The position numbers were made by a program, and so were the translations under genes. The notes below the pieces were generated by a model. The model worked only from the letters and a program-made list of their open reading frames with translations. It had not been told where the DNA came from and did no database searches. 43,124 bases of DNA from Sphingomonadales bacterium EhC05 (GTDB lineage: Bacteria > Pseudomonadota > Alphaproteobacteria > Sphingomonadales > Sphingomonadaceae). Below are positions 24,041 to 33,510 of the stretch, in pieces. The stretch spans positions 1 to 43,124 of the forward strand of contig LXYP01000032.1 in NCBI GenBank assembly GCA_001650955.1, given 5' to 3'. Numbering within the stretch: position 1 is the stretch's first letter; every line of letters starts with the position of its first letter.

Positions 24041-25003
24041 CTAAAATTCGTCGGCTATATCCATCATTCGGGTGAGTTTTTTCGGCGCGACCATCCGCCA
24101 GCTTTTGGCGAGCCAGTCGGATATATGACCCCAGTCGGTGCGCCCGGTATCGAGGCGAATCGCGATCCAGCCGGATTTGCCATAGAATTTGGGTGCATAA
24201 TAAAGATCCGGATCTGCATCCAGCAAGGCCGCCTGTTCGTCCAGCCCCGAGGTTTTGACGAGCAGCCCAATACTCGCTTCGCCATGGAGGCGCTGAGTAA
24301 AATAGGCGAAATATTTGCCAGTTTTCTCGCTGCCCACGCGCCAGCCGGGGGAGCCGAAGCTCAGCCGCTCATGGGTTTCTGACAGCGCGAGGGCCCGTTG
24401 CCGCACCTGATCCAATATCCATTCCGGCTGCGCTTCCCGGGTGACATATTTCGCCAATGCGCTTGGATAGAGCTGATGCTCGGCGATCAATGTGCGACTG
24501 GCGAGGCTCTCGGCATCATCATCGGGCAGAATGGCGACTTCCGTCTGCGCGAGAACCGGACCGTCATCCAGTTCGGGCGTGACGAGATGCACGCTGCATC
24601 CGGCGTGGCTGTCGCCGGCATCGATGGCGCGCTGATACGTGTCCAGCCCTTTATATTTGGGGAGCAGGCTTGGGTGAATATTGAGCATATGCTGCGACCA
24701 TTTGCTGACAAATGCATCCGAGAGTATGCGCATATATCCCGCCAAAGCGACATATTCCGCGCCGGATCTGATGATCGCATCATGCATGATCTGGTCATGA
24801 TCCTCGCGCGCCAGTGCTTTGTGGGAATGGGAGAAAGTCGGGATGCCCTCCGCCGCCGCCAGCGCGAGACCGCGTGCACCGGGATCGTTCGAGGCAACCA
24901 GTGCCACTTCATAGGGGCAGTCTTCTGCCTTCGCCGCGTAGAGCAGGGCGCCCATGTTGGAACCTCGGCCGGAGATCAGGATGGCGATCTTGGATTTGAT
25001 CAT
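24041..25003 (-). CDS. purN: Phosphoribosylglycinamide formyltransferase fused to an MmcQ/YjbR domain
   Basis: 320 residues, against about 190-215 for ordinary PurN. Residues 1-190 are a complete formyltransferase: ILISGRGSN (phosphate loop), LAGYMRIL, NIHPSLLPKYKG with catalytic Asn108 and His110, and VTPELDDGPV with Asp146. This enzyme formylates GAR in purine synthesis with 10-formyl-THF. Residues about 197-318 match the MmcQ/YjbR (CyaY-like fold) family: ALSETHERLSFGSPGWRVG, KYFAYFTQ, LYYAPKFYGKSGWIAIRLD and WGHISDWLAKSWRMVAPKK. The joining stretch (TREAQPEWILDQVRQRA) is in one frame without a stop. The role of the added domain is unknown; the family has been linked to DNA binding. It follows purM on the minus strand after 87 bases. 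Confidence 0.92.
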   Translation of the reverse strand: MIKSKIAILISGRGSNMGALLYAAKAEDCPYEVALVASNDPGARGLALAAAEGIPTFSHSHKALAREDHDQIMHDAIIRSGAEYVALAGYMRILSDAFVSKWSQHMLNIHPSLLPKYKGLDTYQRAIDAGDSHAGCSVHLVTPELDDGPVLAQTEVAILPDDDAESLASRTLIAEHQLYPSALAKYVTREAQPEWILDQVRQRALALSETHERLSFGSPGWRVGSEKTGKYFAYFTQRLHGEASIGLLVKTSGLDEQAALLDADPDLYYAPKFYGKSGWIAIRLDTGRTDWGHISDWLAKSWRMVAPKKLTRMMDIADEF

Positions 25004-25090
25004 CGGGACACCGCTCGCGCCGGGTCATTCGAAGCTTCTATGTCCCGCAGCCGCGAGCCTTCAGGCGGCACAGACCGAACGACATCTGAT

Positions 25091-26197
25091 CTAGCCATGA
25101 TGGGTCGCAGTCCAGTCGCTCATCGCTGACCACGTATCGGAATTGCCGGACACGGTGCACCCTTTGGTGCCTGTTTGGATATCGCCGACGCGGAATACGG
25201 TTTCGCCAGCTTTTTCCAAATCCCGAGTCGTGGCCACCACTTCATCCGGTGACACGGCCAGAATCATCCCGATACCGCAGTTGAAAGTCCGCGCCATTTC
25301 TTCGGGTTCAATATTGCCCTGCGCTTGCAGGAAGGCCATGAGCCGCGGCTGGTCCCAACTGCTGGCATCAACATGCGCATGCAGCCCGACCGGCAGAACG
25401 CGCGGGATGTTTTCGAGCAGCCCGCCGCCGGTGATATGCGCCAGTGCCTTGATCCGGCCAGACTGCATCGACGGCAGCAATGATTTCACATAGATGCGAG
25501 TCGGCGCGATCAGCGCCTCGATCAGCAATATATCCGAATCGAACAGGGCAGGGCGATCCAGCCGCCATCCTTTGTCTTCTGCGAGTCTGCGGACCAGCGA
25601 AAAGCCGTTGGAATGTACCCCCGACGAGGCGAGGCCGAGCAAGATGTCGCCGGCTTCCAATTGGGCTCCGGTAACCGCTTTTTCGCGTTCGACGGCACCC
25701 ACGCAAAAACCCGCGAGATCATAGTCGCCATCGGCGTACATGCCCGGCATTTCAGCGGTTTCGCCGCCAATAAGCGCACAGCCCGACATTTTGCAGCCTT
25801 CGGCAATGCCTGCAACGACGCGTTCGGCAACGCCATTTTCCAATTTGCCGGTCGCGAAATAGTCGAGAAAGAATAAGGGCTCGGCACCTTGGACGATCAG
25901 ATCATTGACGCACATCGCGACCAGATCGATTCCCACCGTGTCGTGGCGATCATGGTCGATAGCCAGTTTTAACTTGGTTCCCACGCCGTCGTTGGCCGCG
26001 ACAAGCAAAGGGTCGTCATAACCAGCCGCTTTAAGGTCGAAAAATCCCCCAAATCCGCCAAGTTCCGCATTTGCGCCCGGGCGAGCAGTGGCCTTGGCCA
26101 GAGGGGCAATTGCCTTGACCAGCGCGTTGCCCGCAGCAATCGATACACCGGCTTTTGCATAGGTATAGGATTCGGGCTCATTTTTCTTTTCACTCAT
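25091..26197 (-). CDS. purM: Phosphoribosylformylglycinamidine cyclo-ligase
   Basis: 368 residues from the ATG at 26197; a GTG at 26221 in frame is less likely. PurM closes FGAM to AIR with ATP in purine synthesis. It has the ATP-grasp-unrelated PurM fold with motifs [86 protein letters not shown] and [17 protein letters not shown]. The last line [11 protein letters not shown] is also typical. It and purN form a minus-strand unit; upstream it diverges over only 62 bases from the DUF2066 gene. Confidence 0.97.
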   Translation of the reverse strand: MSEKKNEPESYTYAKAGVSIAAGNALVKAIAPLAKATARPGANAELGGFGGFFDLKAAGYDDPLLVAANDGVGTKLKLAIDHDRHDTVGIDLVAMCVNDLIVQGAEPLFFLDYFATGKLENGVAERVVAGIAEGCKMSGCALIGGETAEMPGMYADGDYDLAGFCVGAVEREKAVTGAQLEAGDILLGLASSGVHSNGFSLVRRLAEDKGWRLDRPALFDSDILLIEALIAPTRIYVKSLLPSMQSGRIKALAHITGGGLLENIPRVLPVGLHAHVDASSWDQPRLMAFLQAQGNIEPEEMARTFNCGIGMILAVSPDEVVATTRDLEKAGETVFRVGDIQTGTKGCTVSGNSDTWSAMSDWTATHHG

Positions 26198-26259
26198 GAA
26201 TTGAGCGATTAGACAACTCACGGCTGGATTTCCACGTCATAATCGTCAAAAGAGCGCAA

Positions 26260-27573
26260 ATGAAAATTTTGACCAAGTTTCAGATCAAAATTGCCGCAGG
26301 TATCGGCATCATCATGGCATTGGCCGGAGCGGTTGTTTTTGCTCAGCTTGAAGGTGTCGAGCGTGGAATTGCTCCCTTGGCCAGTACCGGTGATTTTGAA
26401 GTCACCGGCGTTGAAGTCGATGTGCGCGGCAAAAATGCGATGGAAGCTCGGCAAAAGGGCTGGGAGGAAGCCCAGCGCAAGGCTTGGGCGATGCTGTACA
26501 AGCGGACTCAGGGTGGTTCGAATGCCCGGCTTTCGGATGGCGCGCTGAACAATATTGTTTCGGCGATCGTTGTCGAACAGGAGCAAATCGGACCCAAACG
26601 CTATATTGCGACTCTCGGGGTGATGTTTGATCGGGCCCGCGCGGGATCGATATTGGGCGTCGGTGGCAAGAGATTGCGGTCACCGCCATTGCTGGTTCTG
26701 CCGATCATGTGGAGTGCCGGTTCGCCGCAGGTTTTTGAAAATCGCACCGAATGGCAAAAAGCCTGGGCCCGCTTCCGTTCCGGTGACAGTGCCATTGATT
26801 ATGTGCGTGCTTATGGATCCGACAGCGAATCTCTGGTTCTGACAGCCGGGCAGGCTGATCGCCGGGACCGACGCTGGTGGCGGACAATATTGGACCAATT
26901 TGGTGCAGCCGATGTGATCATTCCAATTGTCAGACTAGACTATGAATATCCCGGCGGTCCCGTGACCGGGCAATTTGCCGCGCGTTTTGGGCCGGATAAT
27001 AGATTTATCGAGAGCTTCACTCTGCGTGTCGAACGGAGCGAAGATATTCCCAAGATGCTGGATCAAGGCATTGTCCGGATGGATGCTATCTATTCCAGCG
27101 CAGTTTCAAGAGGTGTTTTGAAGACCGAGAAGTCGTTGATCATTGATGATCCCTTCAGTCTTGATGAACTTGATCTCGCTGATTTTGATGTGGAAGATGA
27201 AGCGGAAGATCTTGGCAATGGCGCATCGGTCAGCGGCAATAACGGCACGGGTGCCAGCGAGAATCGTCCGAGCCTTCCAGCACCGCAAGCGAGTGCGGCG
27301 ATTACCGTCACGGTGCAATTTGATACGCCGGATGCAGGCGCAGTAGGTCGCGGTGAATCCTCTTTGCGTTCGGTTCCCGGCGTGTCTTCTGCCGCCACCT
27401 CGAGCCTTGCTCTGGGCGGTGTATCGGTGATGCGCGTATCCTATGGAGGCGATATCGCTTCGCTTGCCGCAGCGCTCAGAGCGCGTGGTTGGCAGGTCCA
27501 GCAAGGGGCGAACGCACTGCGTATCACTCGTCCTGGCGAAACATCTGCTCCGAATGGCGGATCGAATCAGTGA
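26260..27573 (+). CDS. DUF2066-like secreted/periplasmic protein
   Basis: 437 residues. The N-terminus (MKILTKFQIKIAAGIGIIMALAGAVVFAQ) is a signal peptide or anchor. The DUF2066-type region follows (about 45-290): FEVTGVEVDVRGKNAMEARQ, GWEEAQRKAWAMLY, IVSAIVVEQEQIGPKRYIATLGVMFDR and PPLLVLPIMWS. An acidic, low-complexity stretch (DLADFDVEDEAEDLGNG...) leads to a C-terminal small domain (ITVTVQFDTP..., VSVMRVSYGGDIASLAAALRARGWQVQ) with a ferredoxin-like beta-alpha pattern. Homologues stand before hda in many alphaproteobacteria as an uncharacterised gene, as here. Its stop overlaps the GTG of hda (GTGA). The function is unknown. Confidence 0.85.
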   Translation: MKILTKFQIKIAAGIGIIMALAGAVVFAQLEGVERGIAPLASTGDFEVTGVEVDVRGKNAMEARQKGWEEAQRKAWAMLYKRTQGGSNARLSDGALNNIVSAIVVEQEQIGPKRYIATLGVMFDRARAGSILGVGGKRLRSPPLLVLPIMWSAGSPQVFENRTEWQKAWARFRSGDSAIDYVRAYGSDSESLVLTAGQADRRDRRWWRTILDQFGAADVIIPIVRLDYEYPGGPVTGQFAARFGPDNRFIESFTLRVERSEDIPKMLDQGIVRMDAIYSSAVSRGVLKTEKSLIIDDPFSLDELDLADFDVEDEAEDLGNGASVSGNNGTGASENRPSLPAPQASAAITVTVQFDTPDAGAVGRGESSLRSVPGVSSAATSSLALGGVSVMRVSYGGDIASLAAALRARGWQVQQGANALRITRPGETSAPNGGSNQ

Positions 27574-28214
27574 ATCAGATTGCGCTTCCGTTCGATATTG
27601 ACGGGGAGGCCGAGGATAGCGACTATATCATCACCGAAGCCAATAAATGGGTGCATGAGCAGTTACAGAACTGGCAGCTATGGCCCCATTATACAGGCAT
27701 TTTGGTGGGCCCGGAAGGCGCGGGCAAAACCGCCATGGCGGCCCAGTTTCTAGCGCATAGTGGCGGATCCATCGAAGATGATGCTGCACAATGCGCTGAT
27801 GATGCCCTGTTTCATCGCTGGAACATCGCCAATGAGGAAAAAACGCCGCTGTTGCTCGTATCGCGCCAGCCGGTGGCGGAATGGGGCATAAAATTGCCGG
27901 ATTTGAAATCCCGGTTGGCGGCCTCGCATATGATGGAACTCGGCGCGCCCGATCAGCCGATGATTGAGGGGCTTTTGCAAAAATATTTCGTCAGGCGCGG
28001 AATGTCGATCAGCGAAGATGCAATCCGGTTTTTGGGCAAGAGAATGGAGCGCAGCTATCCCAATATTCAGCTTTTGGCACGCAATATGGACCAGCTCGCC
28101 AGCGCGCGCAAAAAACCGATCACCTTGGCTATTGCGCGGAGCGCATGGATGCAATTGCAAGATATTGATGATAATGTCTCGACCGAAGCTGACGACATGA
28201 CGGGAGCGAAATGA
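27570..28214 (+). CDS. hda: DnaA regulatory inactivator Hda (HdaA) homologue
   Basis: 214 residues from a GTG at 27570 that overlaps the previous stop. Hda, bound to the DNA-loaded sliding clamp, stimulates hydrolysis of ATP on DnaA after initiation. QIALPF at residues 3-8 is the clamp-binding motif. The AAA+ module has GPEGAGKT (Walker A, 47-54), GSIEDDA (Walker B area), LLLVSRQPVAEWG (sensor I region) and LPDLKSRL (109-116) with the arginine finger region, but no domain IV for DNA binding, as expected. The gene sits between the DUF2066 protein and ppk1 with no spacer, a common alphaproteobacterial arrangement, so it is likely co-expressed with the polyphosphate genes. Confidence 0.92.
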   Translation: MNQIALPFDIDGEAEDSDYIITEANKWVHEQLQNWQLWPHYTGILVGPEGAGKTAMAAQFLAHSGGSIEDDAAQCADDALFHRWNIANEEKTPLLLVSRQPVAEWGIKLPDLKSRLAASHMMELGAPDQPMIEGLLQKYFVRRGMSISEDAIRFLGKRMERSYPNIQLLARNMDQLASARKKPITLAIARSAWMQLQDIDDNVSTEADDMTGAK

Positions 28215-30404
28215 ATGGGTGGTCCCACTCCAGAGACCAAATTTTTGGACGACAATGATCTGGAACCGGTCGAGCAGGTTCTGGAACTGGGCTCTGAGCG
28301 CTATTTTAATCGTGAGATCAGTTGGTTGGGATTCAATGAGCGAGTCATCGAGGAGGCGGAGAACAAGTCCCATCCCTTGCTCGAACGCCTGCGTTTTCTC
28401 TCGATATCCGGGAACAATCTCGATGAATTTTTCATGGTGCGCTTCGCTGGTCTGGTCGGGCAATATCGGCAAAATATTACCGAGCGATCCCCCGATGGAT
28501 TGACTGCAACGCAACAGATTCAGGCGATTTCCGTTCACTCCGAAAATCTGATGGCGCATCAGCAGCAAGTCTGGAATGAGCTTTGCGTCGCGCTGGCCGA
28601 AGAGGATATTTTTGTATCCGCTTTGGCCGATCTCGATGACGGTGATACCAATTGGCTGCGGCAGCATTTCCTCGATCAGATATTCCCGGTTCTGACACCG
28701 CAGGCGCTCGATCCTGCCCACCCGTTTCCGTTCATTCCGAACAAGGGTTTGAGCCTGATCTTCGATCTCGTGCGCAAATCGGACAATCAGGGTATCCGCG
28801 AGCTGGTGATGATCCCATCCGGTCTGTCCCGGTTCATCCGGCTACCCGGTGAAACCGCAACCTATGTCTCGGTTGAAACGGTCATTCAGCATTTTTCGAA
28901 CATATTATTCCCTGGCTATGACGTGAGCAGCAGCGGTTTGTTCCGGATCATCAGAGATAGCGATATCGAAGTCGAGGAAGAGGCCGAAGACCTCGTCCGC
29001 TATTTCCGCAGTGCAATAAAACGCCGCCGCCGGGGGGATGTGATTCGTCTCGAAATGGGTCCCGATCTCAGCGATCCAGTGATTGCCATGCTTCGCCAAA
29101 ACCTGCTGCATGATGGCGCAACCGAGAGCCGGTTTGACGGGTTGGTCGGCATTGGTGACCTTGACAGATTGGTTGATGAAGATCGCCCGGACCTGAAATT
29201 CACGCCTTATAGTCCGCGGTTCCCGGAACGGATTCGCGACCATGGCGGCGATTGCTTTGCGGCCATCCGCGACAAGGACATATTGGTCCATCACCCTTAT
29301 GAGTCTTTCGAAGTGGTGATTGAATTTTTGCGTCAGGCGGCCGCTGATCCCGACGTTGTTGCGATCAAGCAGACGCTCTACCGCGCGGGCAAGCAATCGG
29401 CGGTGGTGCGGGCGTTGATTGATGCGGCTGAGGCTGGAAAATCAGTCACCGCGATCGTCGAACTCAAAGCCCGGTTTGACGAAGAGCAGAATCTGCTTTG
29501 GGCCAGCGCGCTGGAGCGCGCGGGTGTACAGGTCGTCTATGGTTTTATCGAGTGGAAGACCCACGCCAAGATTTCGATGGTCGTCCGCAAGGAACAGGAA
29601 GGCTATCGGACTTATTGTCACTTCGGCACGGGCAATTATCATCCGATCACCGCAAAAATCTATACCGACCTGAGCTTCTTCACCGCCGATCCCAAGGCGT
29701 CGCGCGATGCGGCGCAGCTGTTCAACTATATCACAGGCTATGTCGAACCGGAGAAGCTGGACCTGATCTCGATGTCACCGCGCTATCTGCGGCAGGACCT
29801 GATGGATTTGATCGACGAGGAAATTGCCAATGAGCGTTCCGGTAAGTCGGGCATGATCTGGGCGAAAATGAATTCGCTTGTGGATCCGGCGCTGATCGAG
29901 AAGCTCTATCAGGCGAGCAATGCCGGGGTCGAAATAGATCTCGTCATCCGCGGGATCTGCTGCCTGCGCCCAGGCGTGCCTGGCATGTCCGATCATATCC
30001 GGGTCAAATCGGTGGTCGGCCGTTTTCTCGAGCACAGCCGGATATGGGCATTTGGCAATGGCAAGGATCTGCCAAATGACGACGCGAAACTATATATTTC
30101 GTCCGCGGACTGGATGCCGCGTAACCTCGATCGTCGAGTCGAATATATGATGCCGATCCGCAACAAGACCGTACATGACCAGATCTTGGATCAGGTGATG
30201 GTGGCCAATCTGATCGATGATGAGCAAAGCTGGGAACTCAATGTCGATGGCAGCTATACGCGGGTTGTGCCGTCCTCGAAACCGTTTAACCTGCACCGCT
30301 ATTTTATGACCAATCCATCTCTGTCGGGTCGTGGCAAGGCGCTCAAGAAAAGCAATGCTGTGCCGCGCCTCAGTCTCCGCCGTCGCAAGAAAAAGCCTGA
30401 TTGA
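28215..30404 (+). CDS. ppk1: Polyphosphate kinase PPK1
   Basis: 729 residues, complete. PPK1 reversibly makes polyphosphate from ATP at the inner membrane face. Domains in order are N-terminal (RYFNREISWLGFNERVIEEA, FLSISGNNLDEFFMVR), head (through VRYFRSAIKRRRRG), and two PLD-like catalytic domains. The phosphohistidine is probably His450 in WKTHAKISMVVRKE, and the second essential His is His607 in RFLEHSRIWAFGN. CHFGTGNYHPITAKIYTDLS, YISSADWMPRNLDRRVEYM and VAIKQTLYRAGKQS are family landmarks. Its ATG starts 1 base after the hda stop, and the downstream ppx starts 2 bases after its stop. Confidence 0.97.
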   Translation: MGGPTPETKFLDDNDLEPVEQVLELGSERYFNREISWLGFNERVIEEAENKSHPLLERLRFLSISGNNLDEFFMVRFAGLVGQYRQNITERSPDGLTATQQIQAISVHSENLMAHQQQVWNELCVALAEEDIFVSALADLDDGDTNWLRQHFLDQIFPVLTPQALDPAHPFPFIPNKGLSLIFDLVRKSDNQGIRELVMIPSGLSRFIRLPGETATYVSVETVIQHFSNILFPGYDVSSSGLFRIIRDSDIEVEEEAEDLVRYFRSAIKRRRRGDVIRLEMGPDLSDPVIAMLRQNLLHDGATESRFDGLVGIGDLDRLVDEDRPDLKFTPYSPRFPERIRDHGGDCFAAIRDKDILVHHPYESFEVVIEFLRQAAADPDVVAIKQTLYRAGKQSAVVRALIDAAEAGKSVTAIVELKARFDEEQNLLWASALERAGVQVVYGFIEWKTHAKISMVVRKEQEGYRTYCHFGTGNYHPITAKIYTDLSFFTADPKASRDAAQLFNYITGYVEPEKLDLISMSPRYLRQDLMDLIDEEIANERSGKSGMIWAKMNSLVDPALIEKLYQASNAGVEIDLVIRGICCLRPGVPGMSDHIRVKSVVGRFLEHSRIWAFGNGKDLPNDDAKLYISSADWMPRNLDRRVEYMMPIRNKTVHDQILDQVMVANLIDDEQSWELNVDGSYTRVVPSSKPFNLHRYFMTNPSLSGRGKALKKSNAVPRLSLRRRKKKPD

Positions 30405-30405
30405 T

Positions 30406-31920
30406 ATGTTGGCAATATCTGAGAGCATCCCGAAATTGTTCACGAGGGAAAAAAAGTCGCGGTCCAATCAGCGGACCGCGATTGTTGATATTGGCTCCAA
30501 TTCGATCCGGCTCGTGGTCTATCAAGGGCCTGCGCGAGTCCCGGCGATATTGTTCAACGAAAAGGTGATGGCTGGTCTGGGCAAGGAGCTGGCCACGACG
30601 GGCGCAATTGCCGATGATTCGATGGCGCTGGCCGTCCGCGGTCTGGAGCGTTTCCGTCATCTTTGCGATGATATGGCGGTCGACAATATCAAGAGTTTCG
30701 CTACCGCCGCGGTTCGCGATGCAAGCAATGGCAAGGACCTGCTCAAGGTCGCGAGCCAAATCGGTTTTGATGTCATGGTATTGGACGGCGAGGAAGAGGC
30801 GGAACTGACCGCGCTCGGCGTGATCTCCGCTATCCCGGATGCCGAGGGCATTGTCGGCGATCTCGGCGGTGGCAGCCTGGAATTGGCATTGGTCGAAAAT
30901 GGCAAAGTGCTCGACAAATATTCATTCCCGCTTGGCGTGTTGCGGGTCGCCGACCTCCGCGCGAAGGGCAAGGACAAGCTCAAGCGGCAAGTACGCAAGA
31001 TGCTGAAAAAGACCGGCTGGGAGAAAGATGGACAGCAATTGCCATTCTATCTCGTCGGTGGCTCCTGGCGGTCGCTGGCGCGGCTCGACATGTATGACAG
31101 CGGCTATCCTTTGCGGGTGATCCATCATTATGAAATGCAACCCCAGCGCGCGCGGCGACTGGTAAGCCAGCTGGCGCGGATGAGCCGGGACAAGCTGAAG
31201 GCGGTGCCCGGCCTGTCGACATCCCGAATCCCCACGCTCAACGACGCAGCCTGGCTGTTGTCCCTGCTGGTGCGCCATTTCGATAGCAGCAAGATGGTGG
31301 TGTCCGCTTATGGCGTGCGCGAAGGCATGCTGTTTCAGTCGATCAGCAAGGCAGAGGCCAAGCGCGACCCGCTGTTGCTGGCGACTGAAGATTCAGGAAG
31401 TGCCCAGGCCCGTTTTCCGGCGAACAGCAAATTGCTTGGCAAATGGATTGCAGAGATTTTTTCGGATGACCCGCCGGAGTGGCAGCGGATCCGGCAGGCG
31501 GCTTGCAATCTCGGGGATGTGGCCTGGCGCGCCAATCCCAATTTCCGGGCGGAACGGGGACTGGTCATGGGCTTGCATGGCAATTGGGTTGGCATCACGG
31601 GTCCCGAGCGCGAAATGCTGGGGCAGGCGCTCTATACCAGCTTTGGTGGCGGCGCGAATATCTTCGCCGGTGGCGGTAAATTGGCGAGTGAAGAGGCGAC
31701 TCAGCGCGCAATTTGCTGGGGCTTGGCGATGCGATTGGGGCAGCGGTTGAGCGGCGGCACGCGCAACCCGCTGGAGCAAACGAGAATACGCAAATCAGGC
31801 GACAGGCTGGAGCTGGTCATGGCCGGCGATCTCACCCATCTCTATGGCGATGCCGTGGCCAAGCGTCACGGCAATCTGGCCAATAAGCTCAATCTCGAAT
31901 CGGCAATGGTCAGCGAGTGA
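30406..31920 (+). CDS. ppx: Exopolyphosphatase Ppx (Ppx/GppA family)
   Basis: 504 residues from the ATG at 30406. It degrades polyphosphate from the ends and may also act on pppGpp. The fold is ASKHA: RTAIVDIGSNSIRLVVYQ (first phosphate loop), FATAAVRDASNGKDLL, VLDGEEEAELTALGV (catalytic Glu) and GDLGGGSLELALVENG (second loop). The long C-terminal helical domain (about 310-504; WIAEIFSDDPPEWQRIRQAA, RAERGLVMGLHGNWVGITG) is the Ppx type. It is the end of the hda-ppk1-ppx set. Its stop at 31918-31920 touches the convergent rnd stop at 31921 with zero spacer. Confidence 0.95.
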   Translation: MLAISESIPKLFTREKKSRSNQRTAIVDIGSNSIRLVVYQGPARVPAILFNEKVMAGLGKELATTGAIADDSMALAVRGLERFRHLCDDMAVDNIKSFATAAVRDASNGKDLLKVASQIGFDVMVLDGEEEAELTALGVISAIPDAEGIVGDLGGGSLELALVENGKVLDKYSFPLGVLRVADLRAKGKDKLKRQVRKMLKKTGWEKDGQQLPFYLVGGSWRSLARLDMYDSGYPLRVIHHYEMQPQRARRLVSQLARMSRDKLKAVPGLSTSRIPTLNDAAWLLSLLVRHFDSSKMVVSAYGVREGMLFQSISKAEAKRDPLLLATEDSGSAQARFPANSKLLGKWIAEIFSDDPPEWQRIRQAACNLGDVAWRANPNFRAERGLVMGLHGNWVGITGPEREMLGQALYTSFGGGANIFAGGGKLASEEATQRAICWGLAMRLGQRLSGGTRNPLEQTRIRKSGDRLELVMAGDLTHLYGDAVAKRHGNLANKLNLESAMVSE

Positions 31921-33105
31921 TCAGTCGCTGTCGGCTGGTTCCGGCTGATGGGTCATCTGCAATTTGCCATCATTGACGGTGAAACTCATCCGGCCCTCGA
32001 TCAGGTCAATCGCATCCCGCCCGAATTCCTCATAACGCCAACCCTCAAGAAGCGGAACGTCTTCGCGCTCACCGGCGACGATCCGGTCGAGATCATCGGC
32101 CCGGGCAAGCAGTTTCGAGGCGACATTCATTTCTGCAGACCGGATTTTCAACAGCAGTTTGAGCAGGTCCGCGACCAGCCCATTTTCTTTGCCGGATTTC
32201 GGACGACGGCCACTTTTCGTCGGCAGTTCGTCCTTGGATAATGGCTTGGCATTGGCCAATATTTCCATCAGCCGGGCGCCAATATCATTATTTTTCCAAC
32301 CGGCGGAAAGACCGCGCACCTGACCGAGCTTGGCCTGATCTTTGGGCGGATGTGCGGCAATATCCGCCAATGTCTCGTCGCGCATGATCCGCCCGCGTGG
32401 CAGGTCCTTGCTTTGCGCTTCGCGTTCCCGCCATGCCGCTAGCGCCTTGAGACGACCCAAAACGTCAAGATTGCGGCCCTGCGACTTGACTCGCCGCCAG
32501 GAAACTTCCGGATCATTGATGTAATTGTTAGGATCGGCGAGCTTTTCCATCTCCGCATTGATCCAGATGCCGCGTCCGGTTTCCCTGAGCTTGTCGAGCA
32601 TTCTCGGGAAAATATCGGCCAGATGGGTTACGTCAGCAATCGCATATTTGATCTGACGTTCGTTCAATGGCCGGCGCGACCAGTCGGTAAACCGCGCGCC
32701 CTTGTCGAGGGTGATCCCGAGCCAGCTGTCGACCAGATTGGCATAGCCGATCTGTTCGCTTTGCCCGATCGCCATGGCGGCAATCTGCGTGTCGAATATC
32801 GGGTGAGGTGTTTTGCCGGTCAGATTGTGGATGATCTCGACATCCTGGCCGCCAGCATGAAATATCTTGAGCACCTCTTCATTGTCGACAAGCAAGTCGA
32901 GCAGCGGCTGAAGGTCGATGCCTTTGGCAAGGGGATCAATAGCTGCGGCTTCTTTGCCATCAGAAATCTGGATCAGGCATAATATCGGCCAATAGGTATT
33001 TTCGCGCATGAATTCAGTATCAACGGTAACGAAATCGGCCGTTGAGAAACGCGCGCAAATATCGGCTATGTCCTGATTGTCGGTCATCAAGGGATGAATG
33101 TGCAT
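31921..33105 (-). CDS. rnd: Ribonuclease D
   Basis: 394 residues from the ATG at 33105, with AGGA 5 bases upstream. RNase D trims 3' ends of tRNA precursors and other small RNAs. The DEDD exonuclease motifs are VTVDTEFMRENTYWPILCLI (Asp, Glu), FHAGQDVEIIHN (Asp) and IKYAIADVTHLADIF (Tyr/Asp). The HRDC-like region follows (about 210-390: WREREAQSKDLPRGRIMRDE, KLGQVRGLS, RRPKSGKENGLVADLLKLLL). It faces ppx tail to tail; upstream it diverges from the small membrane gene over about 70 bases. Confidence 0.96.
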   Translation of the reverse strand: MHIHPLMTDNQDIADICARFSTADFVTVDTEFMRENTYWPILCLIQISDGKEAAAIDPLAKGIDLQPLLDLLVDNEEVLKIFHAGGQDVEIIHNLTGKTPHPIFDTQIAAMAIGQSEQIGYANLVDSWLGITLDKGARFTDWSRRPLNERQIKYAIADVTHLADIFPRMLDKLRETGRGIWINAEMEKLADPNNYINDPEVSWRRVKSQGRNLDVLGRLKALAAWREREAQSKDLPRGRIMRDETLADIAAHPPKDQAKLGQVRGLSAGWKNNDIGARLMEILANAKPLSKDELPTKSGRRPKSGKENGLVADLLKLLLKIRSAEMNVASKLLARADDLDRIVAGEREDVPLLEGWRYEEFGRDAIDLIEGRMSFTVNDGKLQMTHQPEPADSD

Positions 33106-33177
33106 TTTTATCCTATACAGCGCTCGTCTCACCCCGCAAACCTTTCGTGAACGCGAGATGAACTTTGGGGGGAAATG

Positions 33178-33510
33178 ATGGCAATTTGGTCACTGATAGT
33201 GATGGTGATTCTGGTCCTGTTGTTGATCGGACAGATGATGGCGAACCGAGGTGACGCCTATCTGGCGATGATCGATCCCCGGCCGATCGGCGGGAAAACC
33301 ATAGAAATCACGATTTTGGCCTGGGGATTCGCCGCACGCCGCGGCCGGTCGCTGCAGGTGGATGATTGCGCCCGCATGGGGATTAATGACATGCGCTTTT
33401 TCATGACCTGGAAGGCGGTGATCATCTGCGTGCTAACCTTTGGTTTCGTCCGCAAGGTGAGTATCGCCTATCGCTGCTATGCTGGTGACAGCGATGTGGG
33501 AGAAGCCTGA
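33178..33510 (+). CDS. Small two-TM protein of unknown function
   Basis: 110 residues from the ATG at 33178; the ATG three bases earlier is too close to the ribosome site GGGGGG (33167-33172). The first helix is IWSLIVMVILVLLLIGQMM. A basic/polar loop (DPRPIGGKTIEITILAWGFAARRGRSLQVDDC) follows, then a second helix (WKAVIICVLTFGFVRK) and a short tail. The layout suggests two membrane segments. No family is recognised. The last base of its stop is the first base of the next ATG (TGATG), so it is translationally coupled to the flavoprotein gene and may help place that protein at the membrane. Confidence 0.75.
   Translation: MAIWSLIVMVILVLLLIGQMMANRGDAYLAMIDPRPIGGKTIEITILAWGFAARRGRSLQVDDCARMGINDMRFFMTWKAVIICVLTFGFVRKVSIAYRCYAGDSDVGEA

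Noticed and set aside
27750-28721. Minus-strand open frame of about 320 codons
   Set aside because: It spans the hda/ppk1 junction in antisense, both of which are firmly identified.
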